Assembly: GCA_014281115.1 (NCBI GenBank)
Contig: JACONQ010000004.1
Coordinates: forward strand, 4,170,249 to 4,234,248
DNA from: Laburnicola sp. R22_1
Taxonomy: Eukaryota > Ascomycota > Dothideomycetes > Pleosporales > Didymosphaeriaceae
Reading direction: 5' to 3'
Length of the DNA: 64,000 nucleotides
Shown here: positions 48,145 to 60,312 of the stretch, in pieces
How the letters are laid out: each line of letters begins with the position of its first letter
Position numbering within the stretch: the first letter of the stretch is position 1
Notes under the pieces: generated by a model
What the model saw: the letters and a program-made list of their open reading frames with translations, nothing else
What the model was told of the DNA's origin: nothing
Databases searched by the model: none
Position numbers and translations under genes: made by a program

Positions 48145-48420
48145 TGTGGCTGCCTGCCGGAGCCAGTCAGTTGGTGCGCGTGTGAATTGCGTATCCTGGG
48201 GCCACGCACCTTGCAGGATCGTGGAGTTGAGGGGCGGCGGGGTGGAACTGTGCGTGCGAGTGTTCGCGGAGGGCGTCACGGCGTGCACTGTACCATGACA
48301 CTCCAGGGCTACTCACCCCGCCTTCACGCTAGGCCGCATCCAGGCCGCGATCCAGACATCCCACCACCACCCACCCAAACCCCCCTTCGCCCCTTCACAC
48401 TCTCTCCACTTGACCGTACC
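48145..48420. promoter_or_regulatory. Divergent promoter VPS4 / prefoldin 6
   Basis: 276 bp between divergent starts. The part next to prefoldin is a C-rich, AC-rich leader (CACCACCACCCACCCAAACC). No clear TATA element. Confidence 0.5.
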
Positions 48421-49011
48421 ATGGGTGACGTGCAGAAGCAGCTGCAGGAGCTGTCTGAAAGCTACCAGACGCTGCAGGCCGGTACCACAGCCATAGCACA
48501 GAGTATACGCGGTCGCTAACGCGCTTCAGAGCTTTCCACGGCAGTAGAGGCGCGCCAGAAGCTCGAGTCCCAGCAACAGGAGAACACCACCGTCAAGAAG
48601 GTCAGTGTGCGCGGCATACATACAGAGAAAGAGCAGCCACGATTGACAGAGTATCTGCAGGAATTCGACCTCCTCGCCGACGACGCCAACATCTTCAAGC
48701 AGATCGGGCCCGTGCTGCTGAAACAGGACAAGACCGAGGCCGTCATGGCTGTGAATGCCCGCCTGGACTACATTTTCAAGGAAATGTGCGTGTGCATCGC
48801 GAACGGCACTGTGAGTTCTTGCGCTGACAAGCTACGCCTGGCAGTTCGCGGATAGAGAAGCAGATTACGCAGGTGCAGGATAAGAGCGAGAAGGTCAAGA
48901 TGGATGTGAGATTACGAGTGCTCCGTGACTATCATCTGGACGCTGATGACATGGCAGATTATTCAAATACAGCAAGCGGCGCAGCAGTCGCAGGAGGCAG
49001 TGGCCGCCTGA
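48421..49011 (+). CDS. YKE2: Prefoldin subunit 6
   Basis: Beta-type subunit of the hexameric prefoldin chaperone that hands actin and tubulin to the CCT chaperonin. Exons 48421-48481, 48530-48600, 48661-48785, 48845-48905 and 48958-49011 encode 123 residues, the usual length. Two heptad-rich coiled coils flank a beta-hairpin core: VQKQLQELSESYQTLQAELS, then EFDLLADDANIFKQIGPVLL (the conserved hairpin block), then RIEKQITQVQDKSEKVK and a QQAAQQSQEA end. Phases agree through all five exons. The hypothetical reading frame through the third intron (CVCIANG) is intronic. It is the last clearly intact core gene before the subtelomere. Confidence 0.92.
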
Positions 49012-49976
49012 GGTGGAGCAACGGTCGTGGTCAGATACAAAAATGATACCCTTGTTGAATTCAACGTCCATATCCAGAACGAAATGCGTCTTTTGATTCG
49101 ATACAAGGAGAGATTGCGCATATACTACATATCTTATCCACTACACACGTCTACACTAGTCGAAATCCCAAATCCCGAAATTGAGTTTTGGATCAGCTAG
49201 TATTCAACCCATAGCCTACACAATCAAGTTGAATCAACCCAAACTGACGTCTTCGCCTGAAACCCGTGTGCCTTATAACCCCACCGACTGTTGCTATCCG
49301 TCCTACGACAAGTTAGACTTGTCCCACGGTGGGTTGCTTAAGGAACCACTGCTATTACTTTCTGTATTTCTGTTCGATCCACAACGCCTCCTACATCGCC
49401 GCTATATCAGACCCGAATGTAAGCGCCAAAACAAGGAGTGAATATCCGGCGCCGATAAGGATTGGACGAAACTATTTTGCACGCACGCTTTGCTGGGGAT
49501 GCATAAGTAAAGATACAGAATTGCTAGAGGCCGATTAGATATCTATCTGTAACGTGTGAGCCGTTTATAATAGACATAAGTTAAATAGATCCTCGAGAAA
49601 TATTTATATAGTTTACACTCGGTGGAGGCAGTATTCCACACCAAGCCTCCTCGGCCAAACCTGTCTCGCTGCTTTGCCTTTTTTCAATGCATTTTCAGCA
49701 CACCCACAGCTTTCCCTTACAGCGTTGTACCGTATACCGAAAGGTTTGCGATGATTTTCACTCCTGATTCCACACTAAGACCCACGAATGCAGTAGTCAC
49801 AATTGTCACGGTAACTACTATTTTAACTTGTCGCATATCGCCTTGTATTTACACACCCTCATGCAGACTAAGCCTAGCGGTCGACTAGGGTAAGTCATAG
49901 CACAGCCTCCAAGACAAGACCTGCCGTATATCGCTCTTATTCCCCACCCCATTATCCTCTTCCAAGCATCACAAAT
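49012..49976. other. Start of the subtelomeric transition zone
   Basis: About 960 bp with no recognisable gene. Frames at 49181-49441 and 49622-49888 are unfamiliar. Base composition is already more AT-rich than in the core genes. Confidence 0.5.
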
Positions 49977-50714
49977 ATGCCCAAAGTCAACTGCAAAGCC
50001 GTGCCCAAATCCAACCCCTTTATAAAGCCCAAACCGACCCCCCGCACCAAGACCACCCTAACAGCCAAGGCCACACCTGCCGCTGACACAAATCCAAAAT
50101 CAGAGCCTCCCTTCTTCTCCGAGCCTAACACTTCCAGCGAAGCGGACTTCCTTCCCCCCTGGTGGGTATCGCACTTCTAGGTGAAAGGTGCACACTACAA
50201 ACAAGCACGCGGGACAATTCATAGTAGCAGAGGAAGCACTGCAGCAGATCCTAGAAGCTGGGGGGGACGGCTGGGGAATTGCGCTCTCTAGGTAAGAGAA
50301 TCAGGGGTGTGGGGCGGAAGTCGTGGCGACGACGTACGCCACCCACAGGCAATACAATCCTTCCCGAGCTTTAGTATTTAGATGATTGATACGTTTCCAG
50401 GAGCGGGCCGGATCGCGAAGATAGCGGACGTGCGCAAGTTCACTTCGAATGAGGCTGAGAGCTGGGATCTAGGGAGGCGGCTGAAGGAGCTAGGGGATCG
50501 AGAGTGGGTGTTTGCTACTCTGGAGGATGCTGTTCTTGAGATTGGATGTAGCGCTGCGGAAGTAAAAGAGGTGGACAGAGTAGAATGGGGCGCTAATGTG
50601 TTTGGGAAGGCACTTCATGCACTTAGGGATAGCGGGAAAAAGACAAAGCAGCCGGCGGGAGGGGGGTTCAACATGGAGATATTTAATAAGTGTGGGAGAA
50701 TAAGGGCTAACTAG
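49977..50714 (+). pseudogene. Broken accessory gene, unknown family
   Basis: Three coding-quality blocks follow each other on the plus strand. Block 1 (from ATG 49977) is a K/P/T-rich stretch ending EADFLPPWW. A possible 40 nt intron (50166-50205) leads to block 2, HAGQFIVAEEALQQILEAGG then DGWGIALSR, which ends at a consensus donor (AG|GTAAGA, 50292). Block 3 (50382-50714) reads FPGAGRIAKIADVRKFTSNE, then EAESWDLGRRLKELGDREWV and EVDRVEWGANVFGKALHALR. Blocks 2 and 3 cannot be joined in one frame with the splice sites I see, and stops lie between them, so I infer a frameshifted relic. It might instead be a working gene with an intron I have not found. Family not recognised. Confidence 0.4.
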
Positions 50715-50809
50715 TAGATTAGCCGCTGGTTGTTAGCGTATCGATATCAAACTTTTTTTCTTTGCCTAGTTCAGTTGGTCAGCCTTTGAATCCAGCGTTG
50801 CTACCGACC

Positions 50810-51322
50810 TCACTGGTCACAGATGACCGCTGCATAGAAATTCGAGGCAAATGGCACAGTTGCACACTCAATCTCCTCAGCTGGGCATGCGTCCTTGCAA
50901 GCCACGCTGTCCTTGTTGGGACACTTGAGAGACCCCAGCCTATTGCTATTGGTATTGTAAACATAGTTGTCTGCAGGTCCACGCGTTGCAGTGTACTTAC
51001 TGTTCGGCTACGGAGGCTTACTTAAGGTGCCTTCAGGAGCTCGACCACATCTATCGCCGCTGTCTGGACATACTTTGGTGTTTTTACTATTACATACTGA
51101 CCAGTCCGTTGTTGGTAGAGGAATACTAAAGAACTGCTATTTGTAATGGTCGTTTATCTTGTTATGGTAGTGCATGTAGAAGACCCAGAAGCGCGGAGTG
51201 GCTGGTGCGGGAGTTGGAGGAGTCGTGGGGTCTGGTGTGGGAGTAGTTGAGGGGTCCGGTGTGCCAGTCGGCGTTGTTAGTGGCTTACTGTCTCCAGGGT
51301 TATTAATTATAATGGCCATCAT
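50810..51322 (-). pseudogene. Cysteine-rich, probably secreted protein gene with one in-frame stop
   Basis: Exon A (51322-51185) is a P/T-rich linker (TTPTGTPDPSTTPTPDPTTP). A 48 nt intron with GTCTTC...AATAG ends joins it in phase to exon B (51136-50810), which has seven or more cysteines: DWSVCNSKNTKVCPDSGDRC, then LGSLKCPNKDSVACKDACPA, EEIECATVPFASNFYAAVIC, ending DQ and TGA. Only one stop interrupts this, a TAG at 51010-51008, explained by a single C-to-T or G-to-A change. No signal peptide is visible because the 5' end is missing; an open but frame-shifted stretch continues upstream (51323-51420) up to a dispersed repeat copy at 51437. Spaced cysteines plus a P/T linker suggest an extracellular protein. 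Family not recognised. Confidence 0.5.
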
Positions 51323-51436
51323 CGGCCTTGTTCTGTGGGTTCTTTGTTAGGTACGGCGAAGCTGTGACGGTACGTGTGATTTTAGGGTTTTTGTCGTGGG
51401 TTACGGTTGTTAGTGGAGGTTTAGTCCCCAATTTTT

Positions 51437-51556
51437 TTATTTATATCTGTTTATCTTTTTGTTTACTAAGCAGGGGGCTCTGCTTTTTTTGTTATGCTAT
51501 TTGAGATGAAAGCCTTTGTCGTCCTACCCCTAGGTAGATTAAATTAACGCCACACA
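51437..51556 (+). repeat. Dispersed repeat, copy 4 (internally deleted)
   Basis: Begins TTTATTTATATCTGTTTA, matching the left end of copy 1, then jumps directly to TTTTTGTTTACTAAGCAGGG, AAAGCCTTTGTCGTCCTACC and CCTAGGTAGATTAAATTAAC, the right part. The middle block present in copies 1 and 2 is missing. A further short fragment resembling the left end (AAATATAAACGGATATG) lies near 51840-51857. Confidence 0.82.
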
Positions 51557-51899
51557 TATATAAAACTTAATAAAGTACTTTAGATCTATACTAAAGATCT
51601 CTAGGAATGAGATTGCCGGGCTCGCCATTGTCTAGGTAGTGCATATGAAAAGCAAGCGCAAGGTGACCTGCGAAGGCGCGCTCCAACTTATAGATGGTGT
51701 ACAGGCCCTTGCTTAACACAGGGACTAAATCGGTGTAAAGGTTGCTCTTTTGGGGGTCTGTGACGTTAGTGGTTTGAAATTAACCGACCACATGCGTTAG
51801 CTTCGAGCAGATGTCTTATAACCTATAAAAGTTCGAGTTAAATATAAACGGATATGTATGCATGTGTAAGGGCGGTACACGGCCTTACAGGGCAAACCT

Positions 51900-52967
51900 C
51901 ACTCTATTACACGAAGAAAGGGACTGCCTTTCTTTGCTTTCGCACTGTAGAATTTAGCGCGCGCACGGACCCTCGAGTGCCTTTCTTTGCTTTTTCAGAG
52001 TGCCTTTCTTTGCTCTTCCCAAACTCGAAAACGGCTGCAACTTAGAGGCAGCGCGCAGGTTACTTATAGTAATATTATATACAATCTATAGAAAGTTTGT
52101 AGATAGATTGCGCGTGAAAAGTAATAAGTTAGAAATAGAGTTAGTGTTCTTAGTCGCCGCCAAAGCAAGTGCAACCCCTACTAGCTAGCGCAGGACTGCG
52201 CGCTAGGCAATATAAAAGTAAGCTGCGCGCAACTTACGTGTAAGTGTAAGGGCCTAACTATGTATAAGTTGCGTACAAGACACCTACAAGATACGTAATT
52301 ATTACTTAGACGCTTGTCTAAGGTAGCTGTTAACGGTTAACAGGTCGGCAGCATTAATAATATGCATAGTTGCAGTATAGATAGGCATTAGTAATTAAGG
52401 GACCTTTCTCTCCCCTTCTCCCTCTTCGCAGCATAGCTCCTTAAAACAGCGAGATCGTAAGAAACGGGCAGCGGCGTTAGAAAAAAAGTAGTTACTTCCA
52501 TGCCCTCTGCGCATAGCGTCTAATTTAGGCCACCAGAACCCACTTAAAACGTGTACCGCACAAGGTAGCTACTCCTATACCTAGCCCTGCTAGCGGTAAC
52601 GCGCTAGGCAGGAGGGTAAACAAGACTACTTTAGAGATAATAACTATAAGCCAAGAGGCAGATCTCTTTATAAAGCTAGTAAATAGTTCGACCTCGCACC
52701 TAGTGCAAAGAGAAGGCGAGGCAGCTAAAAGAATAAGATAGGTTAGAAGCAACTACAACGCGAGCTTAATAAGCTTAAGAATTAGACCCCACCTACACTA
52801 ATAAGAAAGTCTTATTATAGAATAAGTAACACTACAAATTAAGCGTATTTTAAGAAAAATACAGGTTCCGTAAATAGGCTTTAAGCCAAATATAAAGGTG
52901 CAGCTCCTACTATTAAAGCCAAGATGGCTGCAAGACTAACAGCCCGTATAATACTATAAGAATCACT
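51900..52967. repeat. Subtelomeric tandem duplication, proximal copy
   Basis: First of two direct copies, period 1068 bp. It opens CACTCTATTACACGAAGAAAG, contains GGGACTGCCTTTCTTTGCTT and TTTAGCGCGCGCACGGAC, and closes with AATACTATAAGAATC. It keeps more C and G than the distal copy, for example GCAGCGCGCAGG against GTAGCGTGTAGG. It also carries an extra 26 nt internal duplication of a GTGCCTTTCTTTGCT word (51978-52016). No intact gene is present; the frames at 51854-52188 and 52525-52752 are not recognisable. Confidence 0.85.
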
Positions 52968-54009
52968 CACTCTATTATATAAAGAAAGGGACTGCCTTTC
53001 TTTGCTTTCGTACTATAGAATTTAGCGCGCGCACGGACTCTTAAGTATCTTTCTTTACTCTTCCTAAACTCGAAAATGGCTACAACTTAGAGGTAGCGTG
53101 TAGGTCACCTATAGCAATATTATATATAATCTATAAAAAGTTTATAGATAAATTACGCGTAAAAAGTAATAAGTTAGAAATAGAGTTAGTATTCTTAGTT
53201 GCCACTAAAGCCAGTGTAACCTCTACTAGCTAGTGTAAAACTACGCACTAGGCAATATAAAAGTAAGCTACGCGTAACTTATATATAAGTGTAAGAGCCT
53301 AACTATATATAAGTTACGTATAAGACATTTATAAGATACGTAATTATTACTTATACACTTATCTAAGATAGCTATTAATAGTTAATAGGTTAGTAATATT
53401 AATAATATATATAGTTATAGTATAGATAGTTATTAGTAATTAAGAAACTTTCCTTCACCCTTTTTTCTCTCTATAGCATAGCTCCTTAAAATAATAAGAT
53501 TATAAGAAATAGGTAGTAGCGTTAGAAAGAAAGTAGTTACTTTTACATCCTCTACACATAGTATCTAATTTAGACTACTAGAACCTACTTAAAACGTGTA
53601 CTATATAAGGTAGCTACTTTTATACCTAGTTTTACTAGTAGTAATACACTAGGCAAAAGAGTAAATAAGACTACTTTAAAAATAATAACTATAAGCTAAA
53701 AGGCAGACTTCTTTATAAAGCTAATAAATAGTTTAACCATATATCTAGTGCAAAGAAAAGGCGGGGCAGCTAAAAAAATAAGATAGATTAGAAGTAACTG
53801 CAACACGAGCTTAATAAGCTTAAGGATTAGACTTTACCTATACTAATAAGAACGTCTTATTATAAAATAAGTAACACTATAAATTAAGTATATTTTTAAA
53901 AAAATATAGGTTCTATAAATAGGCTTTAAGCTAAATATAAAGGTATAGCTCCTACTATTAAAGCTAAGATGGCTATAAGACTAATAGCCTATATAATACT
54001 ATAAGAATC
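52968..54009. repeat. Subtelomeric tandem duplication, distal copy
   Basis: Direct repeat of 51900-52967 over its whole 1042 bp. Most differences replace C by T or G by A (GCCCGTATAAT becomes GCCTATATAAT, CGCGCAGG becomes CGTGTAGG), so it has gone further toward AT. A few differences go the other way (GTTACTTA against GTCACCTA), so both copies have diverged from a common parent. Confidence 0.85.
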
Positions 54010-57000
54010 TTTTATAAATTCTATAATAAACTACACTATAGTTTATTACTTTTATACCTAAAGATTTAGCGCCCATATAGATAGTTAACTATAGTTTATT
54101 ACTTCTTTATACTAAGGTTAACTACTTATTTTATTTTAAAATCTAATATAACCTTTAAATAGCCTATAGAGAGTAATTTTTAATTATAATTCGCAATTTC
54201 TAGTATAATTAAGTATACTAGGCGTAAGATATAGAGTAGTAAAGTTTATATAGAATAGGTATAGAGAACTATACGCAATTTCTAGTAAACACTAAAATAT
54301 AAATATAGCTAGAATGGGCGAAATTAAACCTATAACTAGCAATAAGAAATATATTCTAAGTAGGTTAGAATAACTTAGAAAAGATAGAGAAACTTAATAC
54401 TACTATTTAATTTTGCCTATAGTAAGTGTAGGTAGTATTATAAATTTTCTTAGAATATAACACTATATAATAAATATATACTATTATAGCGTAGAAATAA
54501 TTAAAAATAACTATATTACTAAGAGTAGAAATACTCTACAACTTTAAGATATACTTAAGAATATTTTAAATAGCTATAATAATTACTACAAAGCTAATAA
54601 AGTCTAATATAGAAGAGATATTTATTAGTATAATAAGTAAAAGTGTAGGTTAAGTAGAGTATAGTAGTAGGCCGTCTTACCACACTACAAATACTTATAG
54701 TAATACTAATAATATAGCTAACTATACTATTATATAGGGTAAAATAACTCTAATAATATTAATTAATATAGTTATAGTATAGACGTGTAGCTTTTTAGTA
54801 ATACTTAAGAGTGTAACACTTTTATACTATTACTATTATCTCTACTATCCTTACTATTCTAGATTTTCTTAATCTTATAAATAGCTATTATAGACTTAGC
54901 TTTAATACTAAGAAATATCTTCTTACTAATAGCCCTACTAGTAATCTCTTTAGGCCCAAGCTAGCTATTTAGAATCTGTGCTACCTTAAAGATATCTAAA
55001 TTTACCTTTTTAATAAGCTATAGCTAAATATTAAACTTAGGGACGCGTAGCATATACTCTAGCTAAGTATTAGAGATAATATTATATAGTACTAAGTAGA
55101 AACTATTCTAGCCTAGCATCTGGCCTATTATATACTAGCGCATTTCTTAAGTTATATAGTTCTTAAAAAGCCGCCTATTCTTCTTAGTTAGCTTAGTATA
55201 TAATAAGGCTAGTAAGTTATTTACTACTTTTATATATACTTTACTATTACTATTATAACTATATATAGTGCTAATTACTATATTCTTATTACTCTTATAA
55301 ATTTACTTAATTTTATTTTAGTATACCCACTTTAGTAACGTAGCCGCCTAGCAATATATAATATAAATAGTGGCCATCTTACTCTTAGACTAGTTATATA
55401 TCTTCTAGACAAAATAAAAGGTATTATTAACTATATTTATATGGCGTCTACTACGCACCTAACTTTACGTATTATTAAAATCCTAGCTTACTATAATAGT
55501 GTTATATTTACTATAAAAGAGTAAGCTTTATTTATACTAGACCTATAAAAACTAAGTAGTATAGATCTATAAAAATATATTACCTATTACGTAGGTCTTT
55601 TTAAGTAATAAGTAGGTTATATAATATAGTGTCTTAACACCTATAAAGAAATTAGTGTTGCCTATAGATAGTTATTTAATAATTTAGACTATAAGAGTTT
55701 TATCTAGCTATATAATAAATATATATATAGCTTACTCTTAGTATAGCGCCTTATTACTTAGTGTGAGTAATTCTAGTTTATATTACTTCTAAACTTATCT
55801 AGCTTTTTATTTTCTTATTTCTTATTTTTTTACTCTTATAGTGTTAATAGTGTAGTAGGTGTACTTAGGAGAAAGGGTACTAGCTTAAGCTAGCTTAACT
55901 ATACTATTTAGCTTATCTACTTTACTAATAATAGAGCTAGCTACCTTTTTAGACTTAGACTTATCTAGTTTTATACACTTAGGTAATACTAATTCTAGTA
56001 ATAAGCTAGCGCGCTTTTCTTCTAAAACTAAAAAAAAAGTACTAGTGCTTTTATCTATAGTAAGAACGCACGTTTCTATAGCACTTTTTATACTAATAGA
56101 GATAGTATACTTCCTCTAGAAAAAGTAAGCTTTTTAGCTATATAGGTAAGGCACGCCTAGACATTATTAGGTAGCGTATTAAGGGGAAGAGTTTTATATA
56201 CTAGCCAGATAGTAAATAGTAATAAGTATATAATAAAGACTAGATTATATATACTATTAGCGTCTAGTATAATTTAGCCTATACTATAACTCTAAGATAG
56301 AGTACTAGCTTGTAAAAATTTTATATTAAAAAAATACGCTTATACTCTATATTAGGTAGTTTATAAATAGAGATAGTAGTAGCTAGAAAAAGCTATAGGC
56401 ACTACTATTAAATTTACACGTAGACTTAGCTAGTAGGGCCTTTTAAGCTATTAAGACTATAGTAGTATAAAATAGTAAAGATAGTAATAAGAGTTAAATA
56501 ATTATACTATAATTAAATATATATTACGCTAAGCCTAATTTAGCCAATCCTAATTTAGCGCTAAAGTTAGCTAATTCTTATTAAACTTAAATTAAGCATA
56601 GCTAGAGATATATAATAGGATATAAAAAAGTAGAATAGCGTTTTAAGATTATAACTAACACTATTATAATAGAATATATAGTATAAAGAGAAATTAATAT
56701 ATTATAGTATAAAAAGATAATATATTAGGTAGTAGTCTTATATAGTGCTACTAATTTTTAAAAATTACTCTTCTACTCTTTTAAGTAGATATATACCTCC
56801 TTAAGTAGGTTACTAGCCTATACCCTATAGATATCTTTATAGAGCTATTTAAATACTAATCTAAGCTATAGATAATTATCTATTAGTTCTATATTATTAC
56901 TATATCGCCTATATAGATTATTATTAATCTTAAGATATACTACTCTAAGGTACTAGTTATACTATATAAGAATATTACTATAATTATATATACACTACCT

Positions 57001-57240
57001 AACTTAGTATAGAACCTATATAATATATATATTCTAAAGCCTATAGAAGACTATATTATATACTTAGACTATTTTAGTAATAGCCTTATATATATATTTC
57101 TAGCGTATTAGTATATATATATAATACTATAGAAAATATATACTTATTACTCTAGTAAATATAGCTAGATAGATAACTAGTAGTATAAGAGTAATATAAA
57201 GAAGATAAAAGTGTAGCTAAAAACTAAATATAGTAAAATA
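54010..57240. other. AT-rich RIP-type sequence
   Basis: Dominated by TA dinucleotides, with almost no CA or TG, the usual result of repeat-induced point mutation. Stops are frequent in all frames. A minus-strand coding trace is listed separately (about 54830-56230). I see nothing else that can be named. Confidence 0.7.
54830..56230 (-). pseudogene. Unidentified coding relic, minus strand
   Basis: Read in reverse, long stretches keep one frame with only TAA/TAG breaks and protein-like content: KKLTFSRGSILSLLV, VLFFLVLEEKRASLLLELVL, CIKLDKSKSKKVASSIISKV, RRHINIVNNTFYFV, KLTKKNRRLFKNYIT, EYMLRVPKFNIQLQLIKKVN and SQLGPKEITSRAISKKIFLS. The excess of I, N, K and Y is what G-to-A and C-to-T change would give. 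It may be a transposon-borne protein, but I do not recognise the family, and the limits are approximate. Confidence 0.4.
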
Positions 57241-57249
57241 GCCAAACTT

Positions 57250-60200
57250 ACTAGTAAGTATTTTAAGCAGTTGGCTAGCCTACGTATATGGCTATTAGGG
57301 CCTATTTAGTAGCGTTATAATAAATAGACATTGCGCAAAGGATTCTTACTAGCTAGTAGAGTAACTAGAAGAAATACTTGGCACTATAAGTATAGGCAAT
57401 TATTAGAGATAGCTACTATATTAAGATAGATATATGGCTAGAGCTAATAGTATAGATACTCTATCTTAAGGGCTGCTTAAGGGCGACTCTACTTAAGGCT
57501 TAAGAGTTACTAGAGGCTAATAAGAAATATAAACTAAGCGTTGCCTATAAGGCTATATAGGAAGTAATACGCAAGGCTTTCTAAAACTACTATTCTAAGA
57601 TAGTAGAATAATATACGCTAAAGCTTATTAAATAATATAAAATAAATATACTATTAAATAAAAAGTCCTTTTATACTAGGCAATGCGTTTAAACTATTAA
57701 GAAGTATAGCTATAAATTATTATATATGTTTTACTACCTATAGCGTATATATGGCTAGATAGAGTAGCTACTATATAAGCTAAGCAGCCTCTAATAAATA
57801 GCTCTATTATAGGCATAGTAGAGTGTAGGCTAAGGGGGCAACACTATAGAGCTAGAAAAGTATTATCTATAGTTCTAAATATAGCTATTAGACTATACAC
57901 TACTTGCTAATAAATATAAAAGCGAGCTACTTAGTAGAGTTATAGTGCTAAGACTTAAGCCTAACTATTATAGAGGTAAATAGGTACCTATATATAAGTT
58001 CTCTTTAATACTTTTAGCCCTAGTTACTATATCTAAGGCGCTAGTTATATACTATACTTACTACTAGTAAGAGTAGATAATACTAGCTAGGGTAGACTCT
58101 ACACCTATAATAAGTAAGCTAGTAAGAAAAATAGCTATACACTTTATAATACTATTAGACTTTAATTATATAGTAACTTTTATAAACTACCTACTTTATC
58201 TATAGGCACTAGCGAGAGTAAAGTCTAGATATTATAACGCGGATAGTATTCTATTATAAAGTAGTAATTAGCTCTTAATTAATTAGTAGAGCTTTTTGCT
58301 AAAAGACCTATATTTAATAGTTAAGGGCCTATATAAGATAGCGAGACTATAACTACTAAAAGATATACTATTAATAGATCTAGACGCGTAAGATTAGATA
58401 TAGCTAGACATAACCATACTACTAAAACTTTCTCTTAATAGGGTTATAGACTAGCTAGCTAAGAGGTTAATTAGGTATAGCTTCCTTAACTATTCTAATA
58501 ATAATATAGAGTTATAGTACACATGACTACTATATAGAGTTATTAAAGAGCTAGTCTTATAGAATAGATTTATATATAGTATAGATACTATATAATAGCC
58601 TCTTTATACGCTATAGTATAATATAGCTATGGCCGCCTATATAAAGGCTATATATTATTTTAAAAAGACTCTCTTCGTGCTAGTCTATTTATTAGGGAGC
58701 GCACTAGCTCGCGGGACTAAAATTATATTAATCTAGTATAAAAACAGCATAGAGGATATTAGGCACTAGGACGTATTTATAGAAGGGGGTCTTATATTAT
58801 TTATAACTACTTATTATAAGGGGTATAACTTTACTAAAAAGGTTAAGACTATTTACTACTATGTGCCTTAGGAGGTAAGTAAGCTAGTAGTATACTTTTT
58901 TAGATTAGAGCAATCCTTTATTAACAACCTCTAGATAATACACTATAATATAGAGAATTTAACTATCTTTCTCTAGAAGCTAGCGTCTAAAGAGTAGAAG
59001 AAGAATAGTAAGAAAGAAGATAATAGTAATAAAGAGGAAATAATACTAATAGGAATAGTAGAAAAAAGGTAGAAAATAGATACCTATAAATTTAAATAAA
59101 TACTAGAGTATAGACTATATTTAATACGTGCTAAAAAGTAAATTTTATATTATATAGTAGTTGCGCTTAATATAAAAGTATAGTAACACGCCTATTTTAT
59201 AATTTACTAAAAGTTAGCTAATAATAAAAAGGCACGCAATTAGCTTAATATACTCTATTTTAATAAAGAACTAAATAAAGATAATGTATAAGTATAGTAG
59301 TTAGGCTACTTAGCTTAAATAAAAAAGAGGAACTATGGCTGTAGTCTTACTAAGTTGCTATTCTAGACTATAGTAAAGTGGGCTAAGTTTTAGTAGATAA
59401 GTATAGACTAGTATTATATTCTCTAGTTTATATTAGTGCTAGAGGGGAAGTAGTACTATTCTAGGCACTATACTAAGGCAATAGTATAGTAAAAGAAGTA
59501 GGCTTAAGAGCAATAGTTATTACTTACTATACTAGACCTAAAGCCTAAGTTTAGGCAAATAGTAGACTATCCTAACGCTAAGTATTATAGCTAGTAGTAG
59601 GAAAGCCTAAATGCGATTATATAGTATAGTCTTTACTTACTAGTTATAATAGCTATAGGCATAAAAAAGAGTATATTATTTATACTACTAGTGTTAGTGT
59701 CCCCTAGTAGTATAATAATTATTATTACGCTGCTTAATCTATTATAAAATAATATACTCGACTACTATAACTAGCTTAGTATTTCTAGCGCAAAATAGAA
59801 TGGCTATTAGCTATTATACTAGACTAGAATTATGTTTATAATACTAGAAGGCATAGCTACTAAGTTATTTAGCCGCTTCCTTAATAAGAAGTAAATACTT
59901 AGATAACTAAACTATATTATTATTAATAAGTGCCATATAATACTTAAGTTAAATAATTAGTAGTAACTAGACGTGCTAAGACTATTAGAGATAATAAATA
60001 AAGGTACATAGCTAGTATACTTAATAGCCATACTACTACCTATACTATAGCTAGTCTTTTTAGACGTTATAGGTCTTAATATAAGAAAGCTTAATATTAT
60101 CTATAATAAGTCTACTACGCGGCCTAATATTGCGTATAGGATATAGAAATATACGTAGGGTAAGCTAGATATAGCACTTATTAACCTTATTATAATAAAG

Positions 60201-60312
60201 TAAGTAAAGCATAGCCCTAAGATATAGATTCTTATTTACTATCTATCTATTAGAAAAATAAAGCGCCTGGGTAAACTATTATAATATACTACATACTACT
60301 ATAAAATAGCTA
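57250..60312 (+). pseudogene. Telomere-linked RecQ-type helicase relic, 5' part
   Basis: Plus-strand relic reading toward the telomere. The upstream half (57250-59100) resembles the region that precedes the helicase in subtelomeric RecQ families, e.g. GSALARGTKIILI, DVFIEGGLILFITTYYKGYN and KKVKTIYYYVP at about 58695-58880. The helicase part begins about 59600: a degenerate motif I (IGIKKSILFILL, about 59660), LSISSAK and RIVFIILEGIATKLFSRFLN, motif II reading IIINKCHII where IVIDECHVI is expected (59917-59943), motif III-like LIAILLP, then IRKLNIIYNKSTTRPNIAYR and IKRLGKLL-YTTYYYKIA at the end. Many TAA/TAG stops and D-to-N, E-to-K changes fit RIP. The reading breaks at a transposon at 60313 and resumes after it. 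Confidence 0.68.
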
